From: Gemmobacter nectariphilus DSM 15620
GTDB taxonomy: Bacteria; Pseudomonadota; Alphaproteobacteria; Rhodobacterales; Rhodobacteraceae
DNA: 64,000 nt
Direction of reading: 5' to 3'
NCBI RefSeq assembly: GCF_000429765.1
Contig: NZ_AUCM01000005.1
Coordinates: 282,998 to 346,997, forward strand
The first letter of the stretch is position 1, and every line of letters starts with the position of its first letter. Positions 8,159 to 17,691 of the stretch are shown in pieces. Position numbers and translations under genes: made by a program. A model generated the notes under the pieces. It made no database searches and was not told the origin of the DNA. It saw only the letters and a program-made list of their open reading frames with translations.

Positions 8159-8983
8159 ATGACAGTGCAAGATCGCGTCAACGAGCCAACCATATAATTC
8201 GCGCTGCTGACACTGGCCCGCGAATGCGAAGAGGCGTTCGCGCCGCTGCTGGCAGCCAAAGGCGCCACGCTTGAGGTTGCGGTGGCGCTCGGGGCCGGCA
8301 AGTTGCGCCGGGGCGATCCCTTTCGTCTGCGCGAAACGCTTGACCTGCTGCTGGAAAAACCGGCCGACGGGGCAGAAACCGTTCGGCTGTTCTTCAGCGG
8401 CCGCCCCGAACGCCCGCTGACGATCGAGCTGTCAGGCGTGCCGCCGCCAACCTCTCGCATCAGGGAACTTGTGGCCCGGATGCGCGGCAAGATCGAAGAT
8501 ACGCCCTCGGGCTCCATTCGCCTGACGCTTCCCTTCGGAACAACCGACAGCAGCAGTCTCGTTCGCGGGCCTGCCTCTTCCACGACCGCCCCGGCACCCT
8601 TTGCCGGCCTGCGATTCCTGATCGCGGATGACAGCCCAACGAACCTGATGGTCATGCGCGAGATGCTGGCAAACACCGGCGCGACCATCACCTCTGTCAG
8701 CAATGGCGCCCAGGCGCTGGAGGCCTGGCGCAATTCCCCGCTGGACATGCTGCTGCTGGATATCGCGATGCCCGTCATGGATGGGCTGACCGCACTGCGC
8801 ACCATCCGCGCCGAAGAAAACGACCGGGGCCTTGCGCCTATCCCTGCAGTTGCCGTGACGGCGAATGCCCTCAGCCATCAACTGGACGAATATGTCGCAG
8901 GCGGCTTTGACAGCCATCTTGCCAAGCCCTTTCGCCGCCAGCAGTTGATCGACACCATCTCGGCGCTGCGCGAGCGGGCCTAG
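8159..8983 (+). pseudogene. Receiver protein with degenerate kinase-like half; stop at codon 13
   Basis: From ATG 8159 (preceded by GAAAGG) the frame reads 12 codons, meets TAA at 8195-8197, then continues in the same frame to 8983. After the stop the sequence at once resembles a histidine-kinase C-terminal region (LARECEEAFAPLLAAKG, then LRETLDLL) but lacks the N and G boxes of an ATPase. The C-terminal ~125 residues are an intact receiver domain: ADDS acidic pair, LLLDIAMPVMDG phospho-acceptor, AKPF lysine. Either the gene is inactivated by a nonsense change, or translation starts at GTG 8282, giving 233 residues with a whole receiver. It lies just upstream of a histidine kinase lacking a receiver. 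Confidence 0.6.
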
Positions 8984-9127
8984 CGGCCGCTCCGGCGCGA
9001 AAGTTCGCGCACCATTCATCTATTGCCGGTATCCTGACCCACGATCGCACTCTTGGGTTGCGAGGTCGCGTGCAATCTGGTCCACATTCCAACAGCAAAG
9101 ACACGACAGCCGAAAGCCACCCCCCGC

Positions 9128-11314
9128 ATGATGCAGTGTTTCCGCCCGCATATCATCGACGACAGGGTGGTGTTCACATTCCTCGTCATGCTGGGCGTCG
9201 TTGGCGTTGCAATCTGGCTGCGCAGGCAGAAGGGCTTTTTCGGCAAGCAGAATTTCCTGATCGCGCTTGGCGCCATGGCGCTGTGGCTGATCGGCGGCGC
9301 CATGGAAATGTCGCAGGTCTCGCTGGAATGCACGGTGTTCTGGGCAAGCGCCAGCTGGCCGATGATCGTGCTGTTGCCGACGGCCTGGTCGTTCTTCCTG
9401 ATGGAATACTGCTTTCCCCATATCGCGGAACGCGTCCGCCCGCTGGAACGGGCGCTGCTGATCGCCGGGCCGGTCACGGCACTGCTTGTGGCGGCGACCA
9501 ATCCGCTACACCAGATGTTCTATGGCCCCGACACCCGGCTGGAGCAGGCGGAAGACATACTTTCCGGTCAGTTCGATCACGGCCCGCTGTTCTATCTGCT
9601 GGCCGGCTATCTTTACATCTTCCTGGGATATGCCATCGCCCAGACCCTGCTGGGTGCCTTGCGCGCCCAGCGGCCGTTTCGCACCTTTTTCAGCGCGCTC
9701 TTTGTCATCACGCTGGTTCCGGCCATCGCGAACCTGTCCTATCTGCTGTTCGGCGTGACGGTCTTTGGCTTTGACCCGACCCCCTTCGCCTTTTCCGCCG
9801 TGCTGACGGTGCTGGCGCTGCTGATCGTCAACAACCGGCTGATGGACACCGACGCCATCGCGCGCAACGTGCTGTTCTACATCGTGCCGGACCCGGTGAT
9901 CGTGATCGACCCCGCCGGCAACCTGCTCAGCGCCAACCCCGAAGGGCGCCGGCTGATCGGCACCGATCACCCGCAAGCCGGGCTGCCGCAACAGGCGGCC
10001 GACTGGCTGGAGCCGCTGGTGCGCGCCATCCTGACCGGCAAGCCCGACGCGCTTTGTGTCCAGACCGTCGGCGGGCGCGATTATTCCGTTTCGGTCGCGC
10101 CGATGACCCGGCCGCTGAATGAAAAGGCGGCACCCGTGGGCTGGGTGGTGCGGATGCACGACGTCACGCAGCGTCAGCAGCTGCAACGCGCGCTCAGTGC
10201 CGAACGCGATCTGCAGGCCGCGCTGACCGAAACAAGCCTGGCAGGCCTGCTGGCGCTGGACGAAACCGGCACCTTCCTGTTCGTCAACGCCGAGGCCGAG
10301 CGGATTCTGGGCATCCGCCTGACACCCGGCACCCCTATCCGCCATGACGATCCCGAATGGGATATCCGGCTTCCCGATGGCAACAGCATCCCCGGCCTTG
10401 ACGACATGTTGCGCCGCGCCCTGATTGACGGCACGCCGATCCGCGATGAACGCCTGTCGCTGATCCGCCGATCGGATGGCGAGCGGCGCATCGTCTCGCT
10501 GAACGCAACGCATCTGGCCCCCGAACGCCACAGCCGGGTGCGCATCGTCTTTTCCATTGCCGATGTGACCGAGCAATATCGCCACGAACAGCACCTGACC
10601 GAGGCCGTTCAGCGGGCCGAGGCTGCAAGCCGCGCGAAATCGCAGTTCCTTGCCAATATGAGCCACGAGATTCGGACCCCGCTGAACGGGGTTCTGGGCA
10701 TGGCCGAGGTGCTGTCCGATGCCGTCACCACACCGGAACAGCGGGCCATGGTGGCCACCATCCGCGATTCGGGCGAATTGCTGCTGGCGCTGTTGAACGA
10801 CATTCTGGACATGGCCAAGATCGAGGCGGGCAAGATGGTGCTGGAAAGCGCGCCCTTTGCCCCGATCGACCTGGCCGAGCGGATCGACACCCTGTTCTGG
10901 CGTCAGGCCGATGCCAAGGGCCTGTCCTTTTCGGTCATGGTGCCGGGCGGGGCGCTGCAATCGCGGATCGGCGATCCGCATCGCCTGCAACAGGTCATGC
11001 AGAATCTGGTCAGCAATGCCGTCAAGTTCACTGTCTCGGGCGAAGTGCTTGTCACCCTGTCGGACGCCAGGGACGGCGCGCTTCACTTCGAGGTGCGCGA
11101 TACCGGCATCGGCATGACCGCCGAACAGACCGCGCGGATCTTTGACGAATTCGAACAGGCCGATGGCAGCACCACCCGGCGCTTTGGTGGCAGCGGGCTG
11201 GGCATGGCCATCGTGCGCCATATCGTCGAGGCGATGGGCGGCACCATCGCTGTCGAAAGCCAGCCGGACAAGGGAACCACGGTGCGCGTCCGCTTGCCGC
11301 TGCCGATCGCCTAG
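9128..11314 (+). CDS. Membrane histidine kinase with 7TM sensor and two PAS domains
   Basis: Sensor kinase of about 728 residues from ATG 9128 (ATG 9131 and an upstream TTG at 9053 are alternatives). An N-terminal block of about seven hydrophobic helices (residues ~15-240) resembles the HisKA_7TM sensor module. Two PAS-like domains follow (~250-350 and ~370-490), then a HisKA domain with phospho-acceptor His in SHEIRTPLNG and a HATPase domain with N box NLVSNAVKF and G boxes DTGIGM and GGSGLGM. It has no receiver; the receiver protein encoded 145 bp upstream is the natural partner. The signal sensed is unknown. Confidence 0.85.
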   Translation: MMQCFRPHIIDDRVVFTFLVMLGVVGVAIWLRRQKGFFGKQNFLIALGAMALWLIGGAMEMSQVSLECTVFWASASWPMIVLLPTAWSFFLMEYCFPHIAERVRPLERALLIAGPVTALLVAATNPLHQMFYGPDTRLEQAEDILSGQFDHGPLFYLLAGYLYIFLGYAIAQTLLGALRAQRPFRTFFSALFVITLVPAIANLSYLLFGVTVFGFDPTPFAFSAVLTVLALLIVNNRLMDTDAIARNVLFYIVPDPVIVIDPAGNLLSANPEGRRLIGTDHPQAGLPQQAADWLEPLVRAILTGKPDALCVQTVGGRDYSVSVAPMTRPLNEKAAPVGWVVRMHDVTQRQQLQRALSAERDLQAALTETSLAGLLALDETGTFLFVNAEAERILGIRLTPGTPIRHDDPEWDIRLPDGNSIPGLDDMLRRALIDGTPIRDERLSLIRRSDGERRIVSLNATHLAPERHSRVRIVFSIADVTEQYRHEQHLTEAVQRAEAASRAKSQFLANMSHEIRTPLNGVLGMAEVLSDAVTTPEQRAMVATIRDSGELLLALLNDILDMAKIEAGKMVLESAPFAPIDLAERIDTLFWRQADAKGLSFSVMVPGGALQSRIGDPHRLQQVMQNLVSNAVKFTVSGEVLVTLSDARDGALHFEVRDTGIGMTAEQTARIFDEFEQADGSTTRRFGGSGLGMAIVRHIVEAMGGTIAVESQPDKGTTVRVRLPLPIA

Positions 11315-11380
11315 GGCTGCCCCTTGCAACCCGCCGCGCCGCGCCCCATCCTGCGCGCAACATACGAGTGGGGCATGGGT

Positions 11381-12568
11381 ATGGTGACGCAAAGCGGCTG
11401 CGAACTTGTGGTGATCGGCCTGGGCGCCATGGGCAGCGCGGCGCTGTATCAGGCCGCCCGGCGCGGCGCGCGGGTGATCGGCATCGACCGCCACGCCCCG
11501 CCGCATACCCTGGGCTCGACCCATGGCGAGACGCGGATCACCCGGCAGGGCATAGGCGAGGGTGCGGACTATGTGCCGCTGGTGCTGCGCGCGCATCAGA
11601 TCTGGGACGAGCTGGAAGCGGCCACCGGCACCCGCATCCTGACCCGCTGCGGCGCGCTGTTGATCGCGCGTCCGGGCGATACGGCCGACCGTGGCCTGCG
11701 CACCGATTTCCTTGGCCGCACGCTTCAGTCGGCCAGGACCTTTGGTATCGCGCATGACGTGCTGGGCACCGACGATCTGCGCCACCGTTTCCCGCAATTC
11801 GCCATCGCAGACGACGAGGTCGGCTATTTCGAACCCGGCGGCGGCTGGGTCAGCCCCGAAGCCGCGATCACCGCCCAACTGACCGAGGCCGCGCGGATGG
11901 GCGCCGAGCTGCGCACCCAAACCATCGTCACCGGCATAAGCCAGCATGGCGCCGGTGTGGTGGTGACACTGGCCGATGGCGCGACGATCCAGGCGGATCG
12001 GGCCATCCTGTCGGCCGGGGCCTGGGTCGCGGATTTCCTGCCATCCGCGATGCGCCCGCTGTTCCAGCCTCATCGCCAGATGCTGCACTGGTTCGCCCTT
12101 GAGGCCCCGGACCTCGCGCCGACCTGGGTGAACGGCCCGGTCTACATGTGGCCGCACGGCGATGGTCAGGACGATTTCTTCTACGGCTTCCCCAGTCTTG
12201 ACGGTGGGCTGACGCTGAAGGTCGCGAACGAGCAATACGATGCGCTGGTCGATCCGAACGATTTCAACCGGCAGGTCGGCGCCGATGAATCGCGCCGCTT
12301 CTTTGACCACAGCCTTGCCGGGCGCTTGCGCGGGCTGACCCCGCAGGTCGTCAAGGCATCGACCTGCCTTTACACGGTGACGCCCGATTCCGCCTTTGTC
12401 ATCGACGATCACCCGGATATGGACCGCGTTCAGCTTGTCTCGCCCTGTTCGGGCCACGGGTTCAAGCATTCTGCCGCAATCGGCGAATGTGCGGCGCTTC
12501 GCGCGCTGGACGGCACCAGCCCGATCGACCTCTCGGCCTTTGCCCTGTCGCGGCAGACCGGCGGCTAG
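11381..12568 (+). CDS. solA: Monomeric sarcosine oxidase / N-methyl amino acid oxidase family
   Basis: FAD-dependent amine oxidase of about 395 residues. The N terminus has the Rossmann dinucleotide motif VVIGLGAMGSAA, and the C-terminal part has STCLYTVTPD, whose Cys corresponds to the covalent flavin-attaching Cys315 of monomeric sarcosine oxidase, followed by SGHGFKHS. Members demethylate sarcosine or N-methyltryptophan, giving formaldehyde, the amino acid and H2O2. ATG 11375 is an equal start. It converges on the formate dehydrogenase operon, with the two stop codons sharing CTAG. A link through formaldehyde-to-formate oxidation is plausible but inferred. Confidence 0.83.
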   Translation: MVTQSGCELVVIGLGAMGSAALYQAARRGARVIGIDRHAPPHTLGSTHGETRITRQGIGEGADYVPLVLRAHQIWDELEAATGTRILTRCGALLIARPGDTADRGLRTDFLGRTLQSARTFGIAHDVLGTDDLRHRFPQFAIADDEVGYFEPGGGWVSPEAAITAQLTEAARMGAELRTQTIVTGISQHGAGVVVTLADGATIQADRAILSAGAWVADFLPSAMRPLFQPHRQMLHWFALEAPDLAPTWVNGPVYMWPHGDGQDDFFYGFPSLDGGLTLKVANEQYDALVDPNDFNRQVGADESRRFFDHSLAGRLRGLTPQVVKASTCLYTVTPDSAFVIDDHPDMDRVQLVSPCSGHGFKHSAAIGECAALRALDGTSPIDLSAFALSRQTGG

Positions 12569-12795
12569 GGCGCCTCGGCCGGCGGGCGGATCAGCGGGGC
12601 CGCGGCGATCACCATGGGCATCAGCCCCGCGCCGCCCCGCGCCAGGTGATCAAGCAACCGGCCCCGCATCCGCGGATCCCAGAAATCGTTGATATGACCG
12701 GCAAGGCCCGCCACCCCCTCGGCCTCGGGTTTCGAGGCCATGAAGGTGGCGATCTGGTTCGCCATGCGGATCAGTTTTGCATCGCCCTGATCCAT
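12565..12795 (-). CDS. fdsD: Formate dehydrogenase delta subunit
   Basis: A 76-residue protein (MDQGDAKLIRMANQIATFM) matching the small FdsD subunit of soluble NAD-dependent formate dehydrogenases, which helps assemble or stabilise the enzyme. It is the last gene of the operon, 2 bp after fdsA. In Rhodobacter and Paracoccus-type operons fdsC, an FdhD-like maturation protein, normally lies between fdsA and fdsD; here it is absent. Confidence 0.88.
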   Translation of the reverse strand: MDQGDAKLIRMANQIATFMASKPEAEGVAGLAGHINDFWDPRMRGRLLDHLARGGAGLMPMVIAAAPLIRPPAEAP

Positions 12796-12797
12796 GG

Positions 12798-15689
12798 CTA
12801 TTCTGCCGCCGGAAGGATGCGCCGGGCCTGCGCGGCCTGGGCGGCATAGTCCTTTTGCCAGTCCGTCGGGCCGTTCGAGGGGCTGACCTGCACCGCCGTC
12901 ACCTTGTATTCCGGGCAGTTGGTCGCCCAGTCCGAATAATCGGTGGTGATGACATTGGCCTGCGTCTCGGGGTGGTGGAAGGTGGTATAGACCACACCGG
13001 GGGCCACGCGGTCGGTCAGGTTCGCCCGCAGGGTGGTTTCGCCCGATCGGCTGGCCAGCCGCACCCAATCGCCGTCACGGATCCCGCGCACCTCGGCATC
13101 ATGTGGGTGGATTTCCAGCACGTCCTCGGGGTGCCAGGCTACGTTGTCGGTGCGCCGGGTCTGGGCGCCGACGTTGTATTGCGAGAGGATGCGCCCGGTG
13201 GTCAGCAGCAGCGGATAGCGCGGCCCGGTCTTTTCATCCGTCGCGACATAGTCGGTGCGGATGAACCGGCCCTTGCCGCGCACGAAGCCATCGACATGCA
13301 TCAAGGGCGTGCCCTCGGGCGCCGCCGCATTGCAGGGCCATTGCACCGATCCCAGCCGGTCCAGCAGATCATAGGTCACCCCGGCAAAGCTGGGCGTGGT
13401 CGCCGCGATCTCGGCCATGATCTGTGAAGGGTGCGTATACCCCCAACCCGCGCCCATGGCATTGGCCAGCATCTGGGTGACTTCCCAATCGGCAAACCCT
13501 GCCTTGGGCGCCATCACCCGGCGCACCCGGTTGATGCGGCGTTCGGCATTGGTGAAGGTGCCGTCCTTTTCCAGAAAGCTGGATCCGGGCAGGAAGACAT
13601 GGGCATAATTCGCCGTCTCGTTCAGGAACAGATCGTGGACGATCACGCAGTCCATCGCCGCCAGACCCGCCGCGACATGGTGGGTGTCGGGGTCGGATTG
13701 CAGGATATCCTCGCCCTGACAGTAAAGGCCGCGGAACGTGCCCTCGACCGCCGCGTCCAGCATGTTGGGGATGCGCAGGCCCGGTTCATGGTCGATGGGA
13801 ACGCCCCAGGCGGCCTCGAAGATCGCCCGCACCTCGGGGTGTTTGACATGGCGATAGCCGGGCAATTCGTGCGGGAACGATCCCATGTCGCAACTGCCCT
13901 GCACGTTGTTCTGCCCGCGCAAGGGGTTCACCCCCACGCCGGGGCGGCCGATATTGCCGGTCAGCATTGCAAGGTTCGCAATGGCAATCACGGTGGTGGA
14001 CCCTTGCGAATGCTCGGTCACGCCCAGCCCGTAATAGATCGCCGCATTCCCCCCCGTGGCATAGAGCCGGGCCGCCGCGCGGATTTCGGCTGCGGGAACG
14101 CCGGTGACGGATTCCACCGCCTCGGGGGAATGGCGCGGGTCCGCGATGAATTCGGCATAGTCCAGAAACTCGTTCCAGTCGCAGCGGTTGCGGATGAACC
14201 CCTCATCATGCAGCCCTTCGGTGACGATCACATGCGCCAGCGCCGAGACCACGGCCACATTGGTGCCGGGTGTCAGTGCCAGATGATGGACGGCGCGGTA
14301 ATGCGCGCCTTCGACCGTTTCGGTCCGGCGCGGGTCGATGACGATCAGCTTGGCCCCCTGCCGCAGTCGCCGTTTCAGGCGGCTGGCAAAGACCGGATGC
14401 GCGGCCGCCGGATTGGCCCCGATCACCAGCGCCACATCGCAATGATCCACGCTGTCGAAATCCTGCGTGCCCGCGCTGGTGCCATAGGTCTGGCCCAGCC
14501 CGTAGCCGGTCGGCGAATGGCACACCCGCGCGCAGGTATCGGTGTTGTTGTTGCGAAACACCGCGCGGGCCAGCTTTTGCACCAGATAGGTTTCCTCGTT
14601 GGTGCAGCGGCTGGAGGTGATGACCCCGATCGACCGCCGGCCATGGCGTTCCTGAATGGACCGCAGGCGCGTCGCGGCGAAATCCAGCGCCTCGGCCCAG
14701 CTGACCTCTTGCCACGGGTCGGTGATCGCCTCGCGGATCATCGGCTTCAGGATGCGGTCCTTGTGGGTGGCATAGCCCCAGGCAAAGCGGCCCTTGACGC
14801 AGGAATGGCCGCGGTTGGCCTTGCCCTGTTTCCAGGGCACCATGCGCACCAGCTCCTCGCCGCGCATCTCGGCCTTGAACTGGCAACCGACACCGCAATA
14901 GGCGCAGGTGGTCAGGACCGACCGCTCGGGCGCGCCGATCTGGATCACGGTGTTTTCGGTCAGGGTGGCGGTCGGGCAGGCCTGCACGCAGGCGCCGCAA
15001 GAGACACAATCCGACGACAGGAAATCCGCCGCCCCGGTGGAGACCCGGCTGTCCCAGCCGCGTCCGTCGATGGTCAGCGCAAAGGTGCCCTGCACCTCTT
15101 CGCAGGCGCGGACACAGCGGTTGCAGACGATGCATTTCGCCGGATCATAGGTGAAATAGGGGTTCGACTGATCCTTGGGCAGCCAGTCCGGGTTCGGCTC
15201 GCCCGAGGTGTTTCGCGCGCGAAAATGTGTTGCCATTTCATTAACTTGCGGCGAGTCATACCGCACCTCGCGCAGGCCGACCGCCCCGGCCATGTCCTGC
15301 AGTTCGCAATCGCCATTGGCCGCGCAGGTCAGGCAATCCAGCGGGTGGTCCGAGATATAGAGCTCCATCACCCCGCGGCGCAGCTGTTTCAGCTTGGCTG
15401 TCTGGGTGTGAACCTTCAGCCCCGCCGCCACCGGGGTTGTGCAACTGGCCGGCGTGCCCGCGCGGCCCTCGATCTCGACAAGGCACAGACGGCACGATCC
15501 GAAGGCCTCAAGGCTGTCGGTCGCGCACAGTTTCGGCACGCTGATGCCGATTTCCGCCGCCGCACGCAGGATGCTGGTGCCTTCGGGCACCGTCACCGCA
15601 AAGCCGTCGATTTCCAGCGTGACCATGGTGGTCGACCGGCTGGCCGGCGTGCCCATGTCGCGATCGGATGGCAGGATGAAATCCTTCAT
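12798..15689 (-). CDS. fdsA: NAD-dependent formate dehydrogenase, catalytic molybdenum subunit
   Basis: A 963-residue molybdopterin oxidoreductase that oxidises formate to CO2 in the cytoplasmic FdsABGD complex. In order: a [2Fe-2S] domain with Cys55, 66, 69 and 83; a NuoG-like His/Cys cluster (CLTCAANGDCEL, ~119-130); two [4Fe-4S] ferredoxin motifs (CIVCNRCVRAC, CVSCGACVQACP); the CAYCGVGC cluster (~262-269); and the bis-MGD domain. Cys390-His391 (ARVCHSP) match the Mo ligand Cys386 and His387 of R. capsulatus FdsA. The ATG overlaps the fdsB stop (ATGA). Confidence 0.96.
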   Translation of the reverse strand: MKDFILPSDRDMGTPASRSTTMVTLEIDGFAVTVPEGTSILRAAAEIGISVPKLCATDSLEAFGSCRLCLVEIEGRAGTPASCTTPVAAGLKVHTQTAKLKQLRRGVMELYISDHPLDCLTCAANGDCELQDMAGAVGLREVRYDSPQVNEMATHFRARNTSGEPNPDWLPKDQSNPYFTYDPAKCIVCNRCVRACEEVQGTFALTIDGRGWDSRVSTGAADFLSSDCVSCGACVQACPTATLTENTVIQIGAPERSVLTTCAYCGVGCQFKAEMRGEELVRMVPWKQGKANRGHSCVKGRFAWGYATHKDRILKPMIREAITDPWQEVSWAEALDFAATRLRSIQERHGRRSIGVITSSRCTNEETYLVQKLARAVFRNNNTDTCARVCHSPTGYGLGQTYGTSAGTQDFDSVDHCDVALVIGANPAAAHPVFASRLKRRLRQGAKLIVIDPRRTETVEGAHYRAVHHLALTPGTNVAVVSALAHVIVTEGLHDEGFIRNRCDWNEFLDYAEFIADPRHSPEAVESVTGVPAAEIRAAARLYATGGNAAIYYGLGVTEHSQGSTTVIAIANLAMLTGNIGRPGVGVNPLRGQNNVQGSCDMGSFPHELPGYRHVKHPEVRAIFEAAWGVPIDHEPGLRIPNMLDAAVEGTFRGLYCQGEDILQSDPDTHHVAAGLAAMDCVIVHDLFLNETANYAHVFLPGSSFLEKDGTFTNAERRINRVRRVMAPKAGFADWEVTQMLANAMGAGWGYTHPSQIMAEIAATTPSFAGVTYDLLDRLGSVQWPCNAAAPEGTPLMHVDGFVRGKGRFIRTDYVATDEKTGPRYPLLLTTGRILSQYNVGAQTRRTDNVAWHPEDVLEIHPHDAEVRGIRDGDWVRLASRSGETTLRANLTDRVAPGVVYTTFHHPETQANVITTDYSDWATNCPEYKVTAVQVSPSNGPTDWQKDYAAQAAQARRILPAAE

Positions 15690-17212
15690 TCGGCAGCCTC
15701 CCGGTGGGGGATGAAATCGCCCGGAAAATGGGTCAGCGCGGACATCACCGGATAGGGGGTAAAGCCCCCCAGCGCGCACAAGGATCCGGCCTTCATCGTC
15801 TCGCACAGATCGGTCAGCAGCGGGATTGCGGCGGCGTCGCCTTGCGCGATCCGGTCCAGCGTTTCGACACCGCGCACCGCGCCTATCCGGCAAGGGGTGC
15901 ATTTGCCACAGCTTTCGATGGCACAGAATTCCATCGCAAAGCGGGCCATCTGCAACATGTCGGTGCGCTCATCGACCACTGTCAGGCCGGCGTGACCGAT
16001 CAGCCCGCCGGCCGCGGCGAAATGTTCATAGGTAAAGGGCGTGCCGAACAGCGCAGGCGGGAACCAGGCCCCCAGCGGCCCGCCCACCTGCACCGCCTTG
16101 ACCGGCCGGCCCGAGGCCGTGCCGCCGCCGATATCGTTGACGATCTCGCCCAGTGTCAGACCAAAGGCTGCCTCGAACAACCCGCCAAAGCGCACATTCC
16201 CCGCCAGTTGCAGCGCCATGGTCCCGCACGAACGGCCCATGCCGAAATCGCGATAGAACGCGGCCCCCCGATCCAGGATCACCGGCACCGAGGCCAGCGA
16301 GATCACATTGTTCACCACCGTCGGCCGCCCCAGAAATCCCTGCAGCGCCGGCAATGGCGGCTTGGCGCGCACCACGCCGCGCTTGCCTTCAAGGCTGTTG
16401 AGCAGGCTGGTTTCCTCGCCGCAGACATAGGCCCCGGCGCCAACCCGGACCTCGATGTCGAAGGCATGGGCCGATCCAAGCACCGATGGCCCCAGCACCC
16501 CCGCCGCGCGGGCAATGGCGATGGCGCGGCGCATCTGGTCCACCGCCCCCGGATATTCCGACCGAATATAGACATAGCCCCGGTCGGCCCCGACGGCGAT
16601 GCCGGCAATCGCCATGCCCTCGATCAGCGTGAAGGGGTCGCCCTCCATCAGCATCCGGTCGGCAAAGGTGGCGCTGTCGCCCTCGTCGGCATTGCAGACG
16701 ATGTATTTCTGCGGCCCCGGCGCATCGTGAACGGTCTGCCACTTGAGGCCGGTGGGAAAGCCCGCCCCGCCCCGGCCCCGCAGGCCCGAGTCGGTGATCT
16801 GCCGCACCACCTGCGCGGGGGGCATTTCCAGCGCGCGGCGCAGGCCCCGCAGGCCGCCGTGCTGTTCGTAATCTGCGATCGACAGCGGGTCGATCACCCC
16901 CACGCGGGCAAAGGTCAACCGGGTCTGACGGGCCATCCACGGCAGATCGTCCGTCCGCCCCAGCGCCTTGGGGTGCGCGCCGGGCGCATCGAACAGCGCA
17001 GGAACATCGGCAGGTTCCATCGGCCCAAAGGCAAGCCGGCCCTGATCGGTTTCCAGCTCTACCAGCGGCTCGAGCCAGATCATCCCCCGGCTGCCATTGC
17101 GCACGATGGCCACGTCCAGCCCGCGCGCCTTTGCTTCGGTGCGGATCGCGTCGGCCACCTCATCGGCGCCCAGTGCGCGGGCGGCAGTATCCATGGGAAC
17201 ATAGATCCGCAT
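15686..17212 (-). CDS. fdsB: Formate dehydrogenase beta subunit (FMN, NADH-binding)
   Basis: A 508-residue NuoF-like subunit that passes electrons from formate oxidation to NAD+. An N-terminal thioredoxin-like [2Fe-2S] domain region precedes the FMN/NADH fold, seen as GLRGRGGAGFPTGLKW and NADEGDSATFADR. The C-terminal [4Fe-4S] cluster is SCGKCTPCRIG with a later Cys. The start ATG at 17212 overlaps the fdsG stop in TGATG. Second gene of fdsGBAD. Confidence 0.95.
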   Translation of the reverse strand: MRIYVPMDTAARALGADEVADAIRTEAKARGLDVAIVRNGSRGMIWLEPLVELETDQGRLAFGPMEPADVPALFDAPGAHPKALGRTDDLPWMARQTRLTFARVGVIDPLSIADYEQHGGLRGLRRALEMPPAQVVRQITDSGLRGRGGAGFPTGLKWQTVHDAPGPQKYIVCNADEGDSATFADRMLMEGDPFTLIEGMAIAGIAVGADRGYVYIRSEYPGAVDQMRRAIAIARAAGVLGPSVLGSAHAFDIEVRVGAGAYVCGEETSLLNSLEGKRGVVRAKPPLPALQGFLGRPTVVNNVISLASVPVILDRGAAFYRDFGMGRSCGTMALQLAGNVRFGGLFEAAFGLTLGEIVNDIGGGTASGRPVKAVQVGGPLGAWFPPALFGTPFTYEHFAAAGGLIGHAGLTVVDERTDMLQMARFAMEFCAIESCGKCTPCRIGAVRGVETLDRIAQGDAAAIPLLTDLCETMKAGSLCALGGFTPYPVMSALTHFPGDFIPHREAAE

Positions 17213-17691
17213 CAGTCCAGCCCCGCGACAATCCGGTCCAGCCGGGCGGCATCCAGCCGGGCGACTGGCCGGCCATCCACCATGGCCGCAGGACCGCAAG
17301 CGCACAGGCCCAGACAGAACACCGGCTCCAGCGTCACGCGGCCATCGGGGGTGGTGCCGTGCCAGTCCAGCCCCAGACGATCGCGCGCATGATCGGCCAG
17401 CGCGGCGCCGCCCACGGCCTGACAGGCCTCGGCCCGGCAGATCCGCAGCACATGGCGCCCGGCCGGCGCCTGCCGGAAGTCATGGTAGAAGCTGACGACG
17501 CCATGCAGCTCGGCCGCCGGGATCGGCAAGGCCTGCGCGATCTGCGGCAGCACATCGGGGGGGATATGGCCAAAGGCCGCCTGCACATCGTGCAGGATCG
17601 GCAGCAACGGCCCTTCGGCGCCGTGATGGCGCGCGACGATTTCGGCGACCGCGGCCCCGCGCGCGGATGCCGGCTCGGCGTCATGGGTCAT
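17212..17691 (-). CDS. fdsG: Formate dehydrogenase gamma subunit (NuoE-like)
   Basis: A 159-residue NuoE-type subunit with a [2Fe-2S] cluster bound by Cys in CRAEACQAVGG and VFCLGLCACGP, forming the diaphorase module with FdsB. It is the first gene of the operon. ATG at 17691 (MTHDAEP) fits the family N terminus. The 180 bp to the divergent SDR gene contain the promoter. Confidence 0.94.
   Translation of the reverse strand: MTHDAEPASARGAAVAEIVARHHGAEGPLLPILHDVQAAFGHIPPDVLPQIAQALPIPAAELHGVVSFYHDFRQAPAGRHVLRICRAEACQAVGGAALADHARDRLGLDWHGTTPDGRVTLEPVFCLGLCACGPAAMVDGRPVARLDAARLDRIVAGLD

Noticed and set aside
7915..8805. 296-codon minus-strand frame at the receiver gene
   Set aside because: Ser/Arg-rich shadow of the receiver domain on the plus strand, which has all its catalytic motifs.
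9506..12469. 987-codon open frame on the minus strand
   Set aside because: It is antisense to the histidine kinase and solA, whose protein motifs are strong; long open antisense frames are expected at this GC content, and the translation is low-complexity with no family likeness.
15704..17392. 562-codon plus-strand frame opposite fdsB and fdsG
   Set aside because: Antisense shadow of two well-supported formate dehydrogenase subunits; no recognisable domain.
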